Origin: Actinomadura spongiicola
GTDB taxonomy: Bacteria > Actinomycetota > Actinomycetes > Streptosporangiales > Streptosporangiaceae
Assembly (NCBI RefSeq): GCF_003432485.1
Contig: NZ_QVNQ01000004.1
Span: forward strand, 186,001-250,000
Length of the DNA: 64,000 nt
Direction: 5' to 3'
Each line of letters opens with the position of its first letter. Positions within the stretch are counted from its first letter, which is position 1. Both the position numbers and the translations under genes were made by a program. Positions 43,738 to 51,831 of the stretch are shown in pieces. The notes under the pieces are model-generated. The model made no database searches and had not been told where the DNA came from. It saw only the letters and a list, made by a program, of their open reading frames with translations.

Positions 43738-43766
43738 TTGACCTTGTACAGGATCCTGGTTATTGT
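43738..43766 (+). promoter_or_regulatory. Promoter and operator of the yhf operon
   Basis: A -35 box TTGACC (43738-43743), 17-base spacer and -10 box TATTGT (43761-43766) end 7 bases before the yhfZ ATG at 43773, so transcription should begin at or next to the A of the start codon (leaderless mRNA). The perfect palindrome CAGGATCCTG (43749-43758) lies in the spacer, a good place for a repressor such as YhfZ. Confidence 0.6.
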
Positions 43767-43772
43767 TCGGGC

Positions 43773-44702
43773 ATGTTGGACGCACGGTTTCTGACGCGGA
43801 ACGGCATGACCGCCCGGCAATTGGCGGCCGAACTGCTCAATCAGCGCACGGATTCGCGGTTGCCGAGGATCCGGGACTACGCCGAACGGCTCGGTGTCGG
43901 CAACGGCACGGTGCAGGCGGCTCTGCAATTGCTGGAGAGCACCGGTGCGGTGCAGACCGAGGCCCGTGGGCATCTCGGGACGTACCTGCGGGCCGTCGAC
44001 CGGGCCGGACTGTGGCAGTTGGCCGGGCTCGGGACGATGCTCGCCGCGATGCCGCTGCCGTACTCGCGCCGGTACGAGGGCCTGGCGACCGGGCTGCGGG
44101 AGGCGTTCGAGGACGCCGAGATCCCGTTCGCGCTGACGTTCATGCGGGGCGCGCAGGTCCGGCTCGACGCGCTGCTGGCCGGACGGGCCGACCTGATCGT
44201 GGTGTCCCGGCTGGCGTTCGAGGAGTTCGGCGCGGACCGCCCGATCGCCCAGCTCGCCGACCTGGGGGTACGCACGTTCGTCGGTGCGCACGGTGTGCTG
44301 CTGCGGGCGGGGGCGTCGCTGGACGACCCGGGGCTGGCGGTGGCCGTCGACACCAGTTCCGCCGACCAGCAGCGGCTCACCCGGCTCGTCTTCGCCGGAC
44401 GGCCCGTCCGGTATGTCGAGACGTCGTACATGCAGCTCGGGGAGTTGTTCCGGCGCGGGGAGGTGGACGCGACGGTGTGGAACCTCGATGAGGTCCACCA
44501 GCACATCGACGGGGAGGTCACGACGATCCCGTTCGACGAGGTGACCTCCACCGATCTCGCGGGCCGCAACTCCAGCGCGGTCCTCGCCGTCCGCGCGGAT
44601 GACTCGCCCGCCCTGGACGCGATGCGCGACCGCCTCTCGGCCGAGCTCGTGACCCGCACGCAGCAGGCCGTCCTGACCGGCGACCGACTGCCTTCGTACT
44701 GA
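43773..44702 (+). CDS. yhfZ: YhfZ-type transcriptional regulator
   Basis: 309 residues. The N-terminal winged helix (LLNQRTDSRLPRIRDYAERL, VGNGTVQAALQLLESTGAV) is GntR-like. The C-terminal domain (FALTFMRGAQVRLDALLAGRADLIVVSR, GHLGTYL linker) has the periplasmic-binding-like fold of YhfZ, a sensor for a small ligand. It probably controls the operon it heads. No ribosome site precedes the ATG, in keeping with a leaderless transcript. Confidence 0.85.
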   Translation: MLDARFLTRNGMTARQLAAELLNQRTDSRLPRIRDYAERLGVGNGTVQAALQLLESTGAVQTEARGHLGTYLRAVDRAGLWQLAGLGTMLAAMPLPYSRRYEGLATGLREAFEDAEIPFALTFMRGAQVRLDALLAGRADLIVVSRLAFEEFGADRPIAQLADLGVRTFVGAHGVLLRAGASLDDPGLAVAVDTSSADQQRLTRLVFAGRPVRYVETSYMQLGELFRRGEVDATVWNLDEVHQHIDGEVTTIPFDEVTSTDLAGRNSSAVLAVRADDSPALDAMRDRLSAELVTRTQQAVLTGDRLPSY

Positions 44703-44729
44703 GATTTCGCGCTGAGAGGAGGCCGTCCC

Positions 44730-45137
44730 ATGGACCGGCTGTTGAACGAGCGGCTGGAGACCTTCGAGAAGACCGGCCAGGTCGCACCCGAGATCTGCCG
44801 TTTCGTACGGGCCGAACTGGACGCGCTCGACGCGGCGGGCGGCCAGGTCACCGAGGAGAGCGCCGGGACGCTGACGAGCCATCTGCTCATGGCCCTACAG
44901 CGCGCCCGCGACGGCGCGGCGCTGACCGGGTTCGCGGCGGACGACACCGTCCGGGCGGAACTGGCCGCCCACCCGGACGCGATGGAACGCGCGGCGGCGC
45001 TGGCGGAACGGGCCCGGTCCGTGCTGGGCGTCGGCCTGCCCGGCCAGGAGGTCCGGTTCCTGGCACTGCATCTGGCCCTGCTGCGACAACGAGAGCTGCG
45101 ACAACGAGAGCTGCGACAACGAGAGGCGAAACGATGA
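44730..45137 (+). CDS. yhfY: PRD-domain protein YhfY
   Basis: 135 residues with GAGAGGAGG upstream. A single PTS-regulation-like domain is seen: LNERLETFEKTGQVAPEICRFV ... SHLLMALQRARDG ... LPGQEVRFLALHLALLRQ. The His in SHLLMAL and in ALHLALL are the conserved positions. The C-terminus carries three 15-bp tandem repeats (45081-45125, RQREL units). No PTS genes are nearby, as in E. coli yhf. Confidence 0.8.
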   Translation: MDRLLNERLETFEKTGQVAPEICRFVRAELDALDAAGGQVTEESAGTLTSHLLMALQRARDGAALTGFAADDTVRAELAAHPDAMERAAALAERARSVLGVGLPGQEVRFLALHLALLRQRELRQRELRQREAKR

Positions 45138-45490
45138 CGAAGATCCTGGTGGGCGGCGTCGGCAAGGCCGACGTGGCAGGGCGGCTGGAGGAGATCGGGG
45201 GCTTCGAGGTCGTCGTCACCAACGACATGGACGCGGCCACGCGGTTGATGGCCGGTCAGGCCGACTACTACATCGGAACGTGCCACACCGGGGCCGGGGG
45301 CTCCCTGGGCGTGCTCGTCGGGCTGCTGGGCGGGGCCCGGTGCTTCACCTTCGGCCGAGGCCAGGCCACCGCGGCCGAGGCCGAGGCCGCACTCGCCGAG
45401 GGCAGGGTCGCCTTCGGCTTCTCGATCGACCAGATCGACCAGGTCGTCCCGATCCTGGCCGGGGCCATCCACGACCGGCGCGACGGGTGA
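45134..45490 (+). CDS. yhfU: DUF2620 protein YhfU
   Basis: 118 residues, ATG overlapping the yhfY stop (ATGA). KILVGGVGKADVAGRLEEIGG, GQADYYIGTCHTGAGGSLG and GRVAFGFSIDQIDQVVPIL are the conserved blocks of the glycine-rich DUF2620 family. Soluble Rossmann-like protein of unknown role, always linked with yhfT. Confidence 0.85.
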   Translation: MTKILVGGVGKADVAGRLEEIGGFEVVVTNDMDAATRLMAGQADYYIGTCHTGAGGSLGVLVGLLGGARCFTFGRGQATAAEAEAALAEGRVAFGFSIDQIDQVVPILAGAIHDRRDG

Positions 45491-45527
45491 TCGGCCCGTC
45501 CTGACCTGTTCCCCCTCGGAGGCAGCC

Positions 45528-46961
45528 ATGCCCTTTGCCCTCTCCACCGCCGCGGCGGTGGACAAACTCGACTTCTCCCTGCCGGAGAGCCTCACCGTCA
45601 TCGGCGTCTGCGCGCTCACCGCGCTGATCTCGAACATGGCGCTCGCCGTCTTCAACGACGGCGTCCGTCCCTTCCTGCTGGACTTCGTCCGGGGCAACAC
45701 CCGGCGCGGCGAGATGACCGCGGTGTCGTTCGGCCTGTCGGCCGGGTTCGTCTTCGGGCTCGGGGCCCCGATGGCTCTGTCGACCGGGGTGCTGAACCCC
45801 TGGCTGCTGTTCCTACCGACCGACATCCTCGGGATCTTCGCGCCGCGCCGGTGGCTGGCGCCGATCCTGGGCGGCGCCTGGGGCGCGATCGTCGTGTTCG
45901 GGCTGTCGGGCGCCAACAACGCGGCGCACGACCTGCCGGTGGACTTCCTCACGGCGATGCAGGAGATGGCGACGCCGATCCTGTTCCTGTTCCTGCTGTT
46001 CCCGGTGATAGCGATCGCGAGCCAGTTCGGACGGGTCCGAGGGGCGATCACCTTCGTCGTGGAGATCGCGTTCGTGGTGCTCTCCATGAAGGTCTGGCCG
46101 GAGCAGTTCCCCGGCGCGCTGGCCATGGCCGCGGGCGTGCTGATGCTGCTCGGCTTCGCCCTGGTCAAGGACCTCCGGGACCGGCGTGCCGCCAACGTCC
46201 CGCCCCCGGCGAGCCCGGCGGACGCGCCCGGTGCCGCGCGGATCCCGGTGGAGGACGGACCGGACGGCGGGCCCCCCGCGAACCCGGTGGAGGACAGACC
46301 GGACGGCAAGCCCCCCGCGGACCCGGTGGCGTCGCTATTCGGCGCCAACGCCGAGCGGCTGCGGCGGCATCTGCCCTGGTTCGCGGTGCTCGGCGCCGCC
46401 CTCGCCGCGATGGTCAACCTGCACGTCTTCGGCGGTGGTGAGGCGACCAGCTTCCTGGTTGCCAAGGGCGACTACGGGGAGGCCGCCCAGGTCGACTTCT
46501 ACCGCGCGTTCGGCTTCCTTCCGCTGATCGCCACGACCGCACTGGCCAGCGGCGCGTTCCAGATCGTCGGATTCACCTTCGTCTACCCGCTGGCCTACCT
46601 GGCGCCCAACGTGGCGGTGGCCGCGGTCGGCGGCGCCGTGCTGTTCACGGTGGAGATCCTGGCGCTCTCCTACATCGGCAGGGGGCTGGCGCTGCTCCCC
46701 TCGATCCGGGACGCCTCCGACCACCTGCGCAACGCGATCGGCAAGACCCTGGAGATCGCCATCCTGTTCGGCGCGATCGCCGCCGCCGCCACGATGGGCG
46801 GCGGCCTCGGGATCACCCTCGTCGGCGGGCTCTACCTGCTGAACGAGGCGATCGGGCGGCCGGTCGTCCGGCTCGCCGCGGGCCCAGCGGCCGTCGTCGT
46901 CGCGGGCATCGTCCTGAACGCCCTGCACTGGCTCGACCTGTTCACTCCGCTGAAGGGATGA
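45528..46961 (+). CDS. yhfT: YhfT membrane protein, probable transporter
   Basis: 477 residues with roughly 11-12 membrane helices, GGAGGC ribosome site. ALISNMALAVFNDGVRPFLLDFVRG and MTAVSFGLSAGFVFGLGAPMALSTG match YhfT. A 55-residue cytoplasmic loop (about 225-275) contains a near-exact repeat of the phrase V-E-D-x-P-D-G-x-PP. It probably moves the substrate of the pathway across the inner membrane; the substrate is unknown. Confidence 0.85.
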   Translation: MPFALSTAAAVDKLDFSLPESLTVIGVCALTALISNMALAVFNDGVRPFLLDFVRGNTRRGEMTAVSFGLSAGFVFGLGAPMALSTGVLNPWLLFLPTDILGIFAPRRWLAPILGGAWGAIVVFGLSGANNAAHDLPVDFLTAMQEMATPILFLFLLFPVIAIASQFGRVRGAITFVVEIAFVVLSMKVWPEQFPGALAMAAGVLMLLGFALVKDLRDRRAANVPPPASPADAPGAARIPVEDGPDGGPPANPVEDRPDGKPPADPVASLFGANAERLRRHLPWFAVLGAALAAMVNLHVFGGGEATSFLVAKGDYGEAAQVDFYRAFGFLPLIATTALASGAFQIVGFTFVYPLAYLAPNVAVAAVGGAVLFTVEILALSYIGRGLALLPSIRDASDHLRNAIGKTLEIAILFGAIAAAATMGGGLGITLVGGLYLLNEAIGRPVVRLAAGPAAVVVAGIVLNALHWLDLFTPLKG

Positions 46962-46962
46962 C

Positions 46963-47889
46963 ATGAGGCTGATGACCGTGCTCGGGGAGGTCCCGGCACC
47001 GCGGGGACCGGTGCTCGTCCACGAACACCTGCGCGTCGACCTGCGCGGGTCCGGGCGGGCACCGGATCCCGCCGCCCTCCTCGACGACGAGGAGACGGTC
47101 GGCGGCGAGCTGGCCGCGCTGCGAGGCTCGCACGGCCTGGCGGCCGTGGTGGAACTGACCGGCCTCGGCATGGGACGGGACGCCGCCGCGCTCGCCCGCA
47201 TCAGCGAGCGGTCCGGAGTCGCGGTGGTGGCGGCGACCGGGTTCTACCACGGACGGTTCCACCCGCCCTACGTCGCGGGGGCGAGCACCGCGGACCTGAC
47301 GCGGCGGCTGGTCACGGAGATCGAGGACGGCCTGGACGGCACCGGCATCCGGCCGGGAGTGATCGGCGAGATCGGCACGGGCGGCGAGCGGCCGTCGGCG
47401 GACGAGGAGCGCTGCCTTCGCGCGTCGGCCGCGGCCGCCGTCCGGACGGGGCTGCCGCTCGCCACCCACGCGCACCTGGGCCGGGGCGGGCTCGTCCAGC
47501 TCGACATCCTGACCTCCGAGGGTCTGGCGCCCGGCCGGATCAGCATCGGGCATCAGGACCTGCTGGACGACGCGCCGACCCACCGCAGGCTCGCCGACGC
47601 CGGCGCGTACGTCGCGTTCGACACGATCGGCAAGGCGTCCTACCAGAGCGACGAGGTGCGGCTCCGGCGGGCCCTGGATCTGATCGAGGCCGGGCACGCG
47701 GCACGCCTGCTGCTCAGTAACGACGTGTCCAGGGCCGGTTATCTCAGGGCGAACGGCGGCTCCGGCTACGGCGCCGTCTTCGATTCGTTCGTGCCGCGGC
47801 TGGCCGCGGCGGGGGTCGACGACGGGACCCTGCGCATGATCCTGCACGACAATCCCATCCGGTTCCTGACCTCGGGGGAGGCTCGATGA
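46963..47889 (+). CDS. php: Phosphotriesterase-family hydrolase (Php/YhfV)
   Basis: 308 residues. Amidohydrolase metal motif VLVHEHLRVD (His20 and His22), a GVIGEIGTG strand, THAHLGRGG and ISIGHQDLLDD (His ligands), and LLLSNDVSRAG (final Asp). All metal ligands are visible, except that the bridging Lys/Glu is replaced by Glu in GEIGTG. The activity of the family in this operon is unknown; lactonase- or phosphotriesterase-like chemistry is possible. Confidence 0.85.
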   Translation: MRLMTVLGEVPAPRGPVLVHEHLRVDLRGSGRAPDPAALLDDEETVGGELAALRGSHGLAAVVELTGLGMGRDAAALARISERSGVAVVAATGFYHGRFHPPYVAGASTADLTRRLVTEIEDGLDGTGIRPGVIGEIGTGGERPSADEERCLRASAAAAVRTGLPLATHAHLGRGGLVQLDILTSEGLAPGRISIGHQDLLDDAPTHRRLADAGAYVAFDTIGKASYQSDEVRLRRALDLIEAGHAARLLLSNDVSRAGYLRANGGSGYGAVFDSFVPRLAAAGVDDGTLRMILHDNPIRFLTSGEAR

Positions 47890-48977
47890 CCGCGCCGGAC
47901 CTGCGCGAGACCCATCCGCTGCCGGCCGTCTCGCTCGACGAGGCGACGGCCCGGCAGTTCCGGCTGCTGGAATGCGTGGCGGACCATTTCGACGGATGGC
48001 AGCTGTTCTCGCCCGACGTCGGCGTCACCCCGCGGTGGGGTCGGCCGGACGCGACGCGCCGGGCGGAGGCGGCGCTGGCCGACTTCTTCGGCGCCCCGGC
48101 CGCCGCCCTAGTCCAGGGCGCCGGCAGCGGCGCGATCAGGGCGATGCTCACCGCCGCCCTCGCTCCCGGCCGAACCCTGATCGTGCATTCCGCGCCCGCG
48201 TACGCGACCACCGCGACGGCCTTCCGGGCGATGGGCCTCGAACTGATCGAGACGGACTTCCACTCGTCCCCCGCCGAGGCGGCGGCGTCCCATGTCTACG
48301 TCCAGCACTCGCGGCAGCTTCCGGGCGACTCCTACGACCCGGCCGAAGTGATCGCCCAGTACGCGGAGCTGGGCGTGCGGGCGTTGGTCGACGACAACTA
48401 CGCCGCTTTCCGCACGCCCCGCACCGGTGTCGAGATGGGGGCGGAGGCGTCGGCGCTGTCGATGTTCAAGCTGCTCGGTCCCGAGGGTGTGGGACTGGTC
48501 GTCGGCTCGGACGAGCTCGTCGACCGCGTCCACGCCGACAACTACTCGGGCGGCGGCCAGGTGCAGGGACCGCAGGCGCTCGACGCCCTCCGCGCGCTCA
48601 CCCACGTCCCCGTCCTGTGGGCTGTGCAGTCCGCCGCCGTCACCGAGGTCGCGGAACGGCTCGCCGCCGGTGAGGTCCCCGGCGTGGCGCAGGTGCGCAT
48701 CGCGAACGCCCAGGACCGGTGCGTACTCGTCCGGCTGGACGCCCCGTGCGCCCGGCGGGTCATCGAGGCCGCCGCCCGGTACGGCGCGGCGCCCTACCCG
48801 GTAGGGGCCAACTCCCGGTACGAGATCACCCCGCTCTTCTACCGCCTCTCCGAGACCTTCCTGGCCGGGAACCCGGAACTGGCCGACTGGACGATCCGGA
48901 TCAACCCGATGCGGTCGGGGCCCGACCTCGTCATCAAGATCCTGAACAGCGCGCTGGGGGAGGTCCGGTGTTCCTGA
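47886..48977 (+). CDS. yhfS: PLP-dependent enzyme YhfS
   Basis: 363 residues, start overlapping php stop (ATGA). Aminotransferase/cystathionine-lyase fold type I: GAGSGAIRAMLTAAL (cofactor phosphate loop), RALVDDNYAAF (Asp binding the pyridine N), SALSMFKLLGPEGVG (Schiff-base Lys near 195). It should act on an amino acid or a related amine. Overlaps yhfX by 10 bases. Confidence 0.85.
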   Translation: MTAPDLRETHPLPAVSLDEATARQFRLLECVADHFDGWQLFSPDVGVTPRWGRPDATRRAEAALADFFGAPAAALVQGAGSGAIRAMLTAALAPGRTLIVHSAPAYATTATAFRAMGLELIETDFHSSPAEAAASHVYVQHSRQLPGDSYDPAEVIAQYAELGVRALVDDNYAAFRTPRTGVEMGAEASALSMFKLLGPEGVGLVVGSDELVDRVHADNYSGGGQVQGPQALDALRALTHVPVLWAVQSAAVTEVAERLAAGEVPGVAQVRIANAQDRCVLVRLDAPCARRVIEAAARYGAAPYPVGANSRYEITPLFYRLSETFLAGNPELADWTIRINPMRSGPDLVIKILNSALGEVRCS

Positions 48978-50140
48978 CCGCGACGACGGCGCGTAACCCC
49001 GGGCTCGTGGACGCCGCGGTCGGGCTCCACCGCGCCGGGCGCGTCCCGCCCGACACCTATCTCATCGACCTGGACGCCGTCGCGGCCAACACCGCCGCGC
49101 TCGCCGCCGTGGCCGACGCGAACGGCGTCCGGCTGTGGCCGGTGTTCAAGCACGTGGGCCGCAACCCGCACGTGGTCAGGACGGTGGCGGAGCACCTGCC
49201 CGCCGCGGCCGCCATCGACCTGCGCGGCGCCCGCGCCGTCCGGCGGGCCGGGGCGAGGCTCGGCAACGTGGGTCACCTGGTTCAGATTCCCGTCCACGCC
49301 ATGGACGAGGTGCTGGCGTGGCGGCCCGAGCACGTCACCGTCTTCGGCGCCGAGCAGGCCCGAGCGGTGTCGGCCGCGGCGGCACGCCTCGGCATCACCC
49401 AGCCGCTGCTGGCCCGCGTCGTGGCCGCGGCCGACAAGCTCTATCCCGGGCAGGAAGGCGGCGTCCCCCTGCCCGACATCGAGAAGTTCGCCGCCGAGAT
49501 CGATGACCTGGACGCCGTGCGCCTGGAGGGCGTCACCTCGTTCCCCTGCCTGCTGTACAGCGGGTCGGCGGGCACCATCGCCCCGACCCCGAACCTGCGG
49601 ACGTTGCTGACCGCCCGGTCCCGGCTGGAGGCGGCGGGGTCACCGGTCCGTGCCATCAGCGCGCCCAGCGTGACGGCCGCCGCGAGCATTCCGCTGCTGG
49701 CGGCACACGGCGTCACGCACGGCGAGCCGGGTCACGCCCTCACCGGGACGACCCCTCTGCACGCCGCCGACCTCACCCAGCCCGAGATCCCCGCCATGGT
49801 GTACGTCTCCGAGATCGCGCACATCCTTCCGGACGGCCGTCCCGCGATCTTCGGCGGCGGCTTCTATCCCCGGGGACGTCCGGTCGGGGCGCTGGTGTTC
49901 CCCGCGGTCGGCGAGCCGTTCACCCTGCCGGTGGAGCCCGCGCCGCCCGAGAACATCGACTACTACCGCCTGCTGGGCGCGCCGTCCTCGACGCCGCCGC
50001 CGCGGGTGGGCGACACCGTCGTCCTCGCCTTTCGCACTCAACTGTTCGTGACCCGCAGCGCGGTCGGCGCGCTCCGGGGCGTCGCGTCGGGCAGGCCCAG
50101 GCTCCTCGGCCTGTCGGACACCCACGGGAACCCCTGGTGA
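48968..50140 (+). CDS. yhfX: Alanine-racemase-like PLP enzyme YhfX
   Basis: 390 residues from GTG 48968. TYLIDLDAVAANTAALAAVAD and RLWPVFKHVGRNP place the PLP Lys at residue 61, with fold type III barrel and a beta-rich C-terminal domain (AIFGGGFYPRGRPVGALVFP). It is likely a racemase or decarboxylase-like enzyme. The next gene's GTG overlaps its stop. Confidence 0.85.
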   Translation: MFLTATTARNPGLVDAAVGLHRAGRVPPDTYLIDLDAVAANTAALAAVADANGVRLWPVFKHVGRNPHVVRTVAEHLPAAAAIDLRGARAVRRAGARLGNVGHLVQIPVHAMDEVLAWRPEHVTVFGAEQARAVSAAAARLGITQPLLARVVAAADKLYPGQEGGVPLPDIEKFAAEIDDLDAVRLEGVTSFPCLLYSGSAGTIAPTPNLRTLLTARSRLEAAGSPVRAISAPSVTAAASIPLLAAHGVTHGEPGHALTGTTPLHAADLTQPEIPAMVYVSEIAHILPDGRPAIFGGGFYPRGRPVGALVFPAVGEPFTLPVEPAPPENIDYYRLLGAPSSTPPPRVGDTVVLAFRTQLFVTRSAVGALRGVASGRPRLLGLSDTHGNPW

Positions 50141-51318
50141 GCCGCGTCGCCGTCCTCGTCATCGACGGCCTCGGCATCGGCGCCATGCCCGACGCCGCGA
50201 AACCGCGTCCCGGCGACTCCGCCGCCCACACCCTCGGCCGCGTCCTGGACGCCGCGAGCGGCACCGCGCGGTTTCCGGCCCTCGCCGCCGTCGGCCTCGG
50301 ACTACTGCACGCGCACCCGAGCCTCGACTTCCCCGCCCTTCCCGGAGTGGCCGCCGGGCGTTCCGCCCTGGGCTACACCGGCGCGGACACGTTCGCCGGC
50401 CACCAGACGATGATGGGCACCGACATGAGCGGCACGGCCCCCGCCCTGTTCGCCGACCACATCGGAACCGTCGCGTCCGCCCTGCGGTCGGCCGGTCACG
50501 AGACACGCGATCTGGACGACCCGCCCGTCCTCCTCGTGGACGGTCGGGCCGTCGTCGGCGACAACCTCGAAGCCGACCCGGGGCTCAGCTGGAACGTCAG
50601 CGCCCGCCTCGACGACCTGCCGTTCGAGGCGATCCTCGGCATCGCCCGGACGGTGCGCGGCGTCGCCCCGACGACCCGGGTGATCGCGGTCGGCGGCCAC
50701 GGCCCGGAGCCGCTGCTGCGCTCCGTCCGATCCGGCGCCGAAGGCACGGCGGGCCTGGACACGCCCGCCTCGGGCTTCTACGTCCACGACGGCCTGCGCG
50801 TCGCCCACCTGGGCGTCGATATCGACCACACCCGCCAACTCCCCTCGCGCGCCGCCGCCGCAGGCTTCCCGGTGACCTTCGTCGGCAAGGCCGCCGACAT
50901 CCTCGTCTCCCCGGAGGCCCTGCGCCGCCCCGCCGTCGAGACCGCCGAGGTGCTCAAGGAGACCGTCACGGCCCTCACCCGCACGGCCGACGCGCTCGTC
51001 GTGGCGAACGTCCAGGAGACCGACCTGGCCGGACACCAGCAGGACGCGCGGCGGTACGCATCGCTTCTCCAGGAGGTCGACGCCGGGCTGGAATCCGTCC
51101 TTGACCTGCTGGGCCCCGGCGACCATCTGATCGTCACCGGTGACCACGGCAACGACCCGGCGATCGGCCATCCCTTCCACACCAGGGAGTTCGTCCCCGT
51201 CCTCCACTACGCCCCGGGACTTCCCTCGCGATCGCCAACGCTGCCGGACGCCCCCACCCTGTCCCACATCGCCGTCACAGCCGCCCAAGCCCTGGACCTC
51301 CCACCCTCCGCCCAGTAA
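50137..51318 (+). CDS. yhfW: Phosphopentomutase-like metalloenzyme YhfW
   Basis: 393 residues. Alkaline phosphatase superfamily signature: VLVIDGLGIGAMPD (Asp10), the ETDLAGHQQDARRYA block, VTGDHGNDPAIGHPFHTREFVP (Asp, His, His metal ligands) and a cap domain between. The phosphopentomutase nucleophile region is YTGADTFAGHQTMMG. As in E. coli YhfW it probably transfers a phosphate within a sugar-phosphate-like molecule. Last gene of the operon, followed by a bidirectional terminator. Confidence 0.85.
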   Translation: MSRVAVLVIDGLGIGAMPDAAKPRPGDSAAHTLGRVLDAASGTARFPALAAVGLGLLHAHPSLDFPALPGVAAGRSALGYTGADTFAGHQTMMGTDMSGTAPALFADHIGTVASALRSAGHETRDLDDPPVLLVDGRAVVGDNLEADPGLSWNVSARLDDLPFEAILGIARTVRGVAPTTRVIAVGGHGPEPLLRSVRSGAEGTAGLDTPASGFYVHDGLRVAHLGVDIDHTRQLPSRAAAAGFPVTFVGKAADILVSPEALRRPAVETAEVLKETVTALTRTADALVVANVQETDLAGHQQDARRYASLLQEVDAGLESVLDLLGPGDHLIVTGDHGNDPAIGHPFHTREFVPVLHYAPGLPSRSPTLPDAPTLSHIAVTAAQALDLPPSAQ

Positions 51319-51351
51319 CAAAGCGGTCGCGGCCGTGTTGGTGGGGGACGA

Positions 51352-51377
51352 GTGCCCTCCGCTTGAGCGGAGGGCAC
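51352..51377. terminator. Bidirectional hairpin terminator (copy 1)
   Basis: GTGCCCTCCGC (51352-51362) pairs perfectly with GCGGAGGGCAC (51367-51377) over TTGA. It lies between the convergent ends of yhfW and a DUF397 gene, so it can end both. Confidence 0.75.
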
Positions 51378-51389
51378 CTCTTGTGGTTG

Positions 51390-51575
51390 TCAGCTGTTTT
51401 TGATGGTTTGTGTGAGGTGGTGGAGGGTTTGGGGGGTGAGGAGGAGTTTGGGGCCGTGGGGGTCTTTGCTGTCACGGATGGCGATGGTGTCGTCGATGCG
51501 TGCGAGTTCGACGCACTGGCCTCCGTTAGAGGTGCTGCGGGATGCCTTGTGCCATGTGGCGGTGGTCAGGTCCAT
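51390..51575 (-). CDS. DUF397 protein (copy 1)
   Basis: 61 residues from ATG 51575. DLTTATWHKASRSTSNGGQC and VELARIDDTIAIRDSKDP are the DUF397 core. The neighbour at 51643 is identical at 52 of 61 aligned positions by my count. Such proteins are usually encoded downstream of a WhiJ-type XRE regulator and modulate it. Confidence 0.85.
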   Translation of the reverse strand: MDLTTATWHKASRSTSNGGQCVELARIDDTIAIRDSKDPHGPKLLLTPQTLHHLTQTIKNS

Positions 51576-51604
51576 TTCAGTCACCTGTGGGCGTGTTGGG
51601 GCGG

Positions 51605-51630
51605 GTGCCCTCCGCTTGTGCGGAGGGCAC
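51605..51630. terminator. Hairpin terminator (copy 2)
   Basis: GTGCCCTCCGC (51605-51615) with GCGGAGGGCAC (51620-51630) over TTGT, exactly 253 bases from copy 1. It ends the upstream DUF397 gene and marks the tandem duplication. Confidence 0.75.
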
Positions 51631-51642
51631 CTCTTGTGGTTG

Positions 51643-51831
51643 TTAGCTGTTTTTGATGGTTTGGGTGAGGTGTTGGAGGTTTTGGGGGGTGAGGAGAAGT
51701 TTGGGGCCAGTTGGGTTTTTGCTGTCGCGGATGGCAATGGTGTCGTTGACGCGCGCTAGTTCGATGCAGGCGCCTCCGTTGGACGTGCTCCGGGATGCCT
51801 TGCGCCATGTGGCGGTGGTCAGGTCGACCAT
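51643..51831 (-). CDS. DUF397 protein (copy 2)
   Basis: 62 residues from ATG 51831. DLTTATWRKASRSTSNGGAC and IELARVNDTIAIRDSKNP. The start overlaps the XRE stop by 13 bases, so the pair is translationally coupled. Its position next to the regulator suggests this is the ancestral copy of the tandem pair. Confidence 0.85.
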   Translation of the reverse strand: MVDLTTATWRKASRSTSNGGACIELARVNDTIAIRDSKNPTGPKLLLTPQNLQHLTQTIKNS

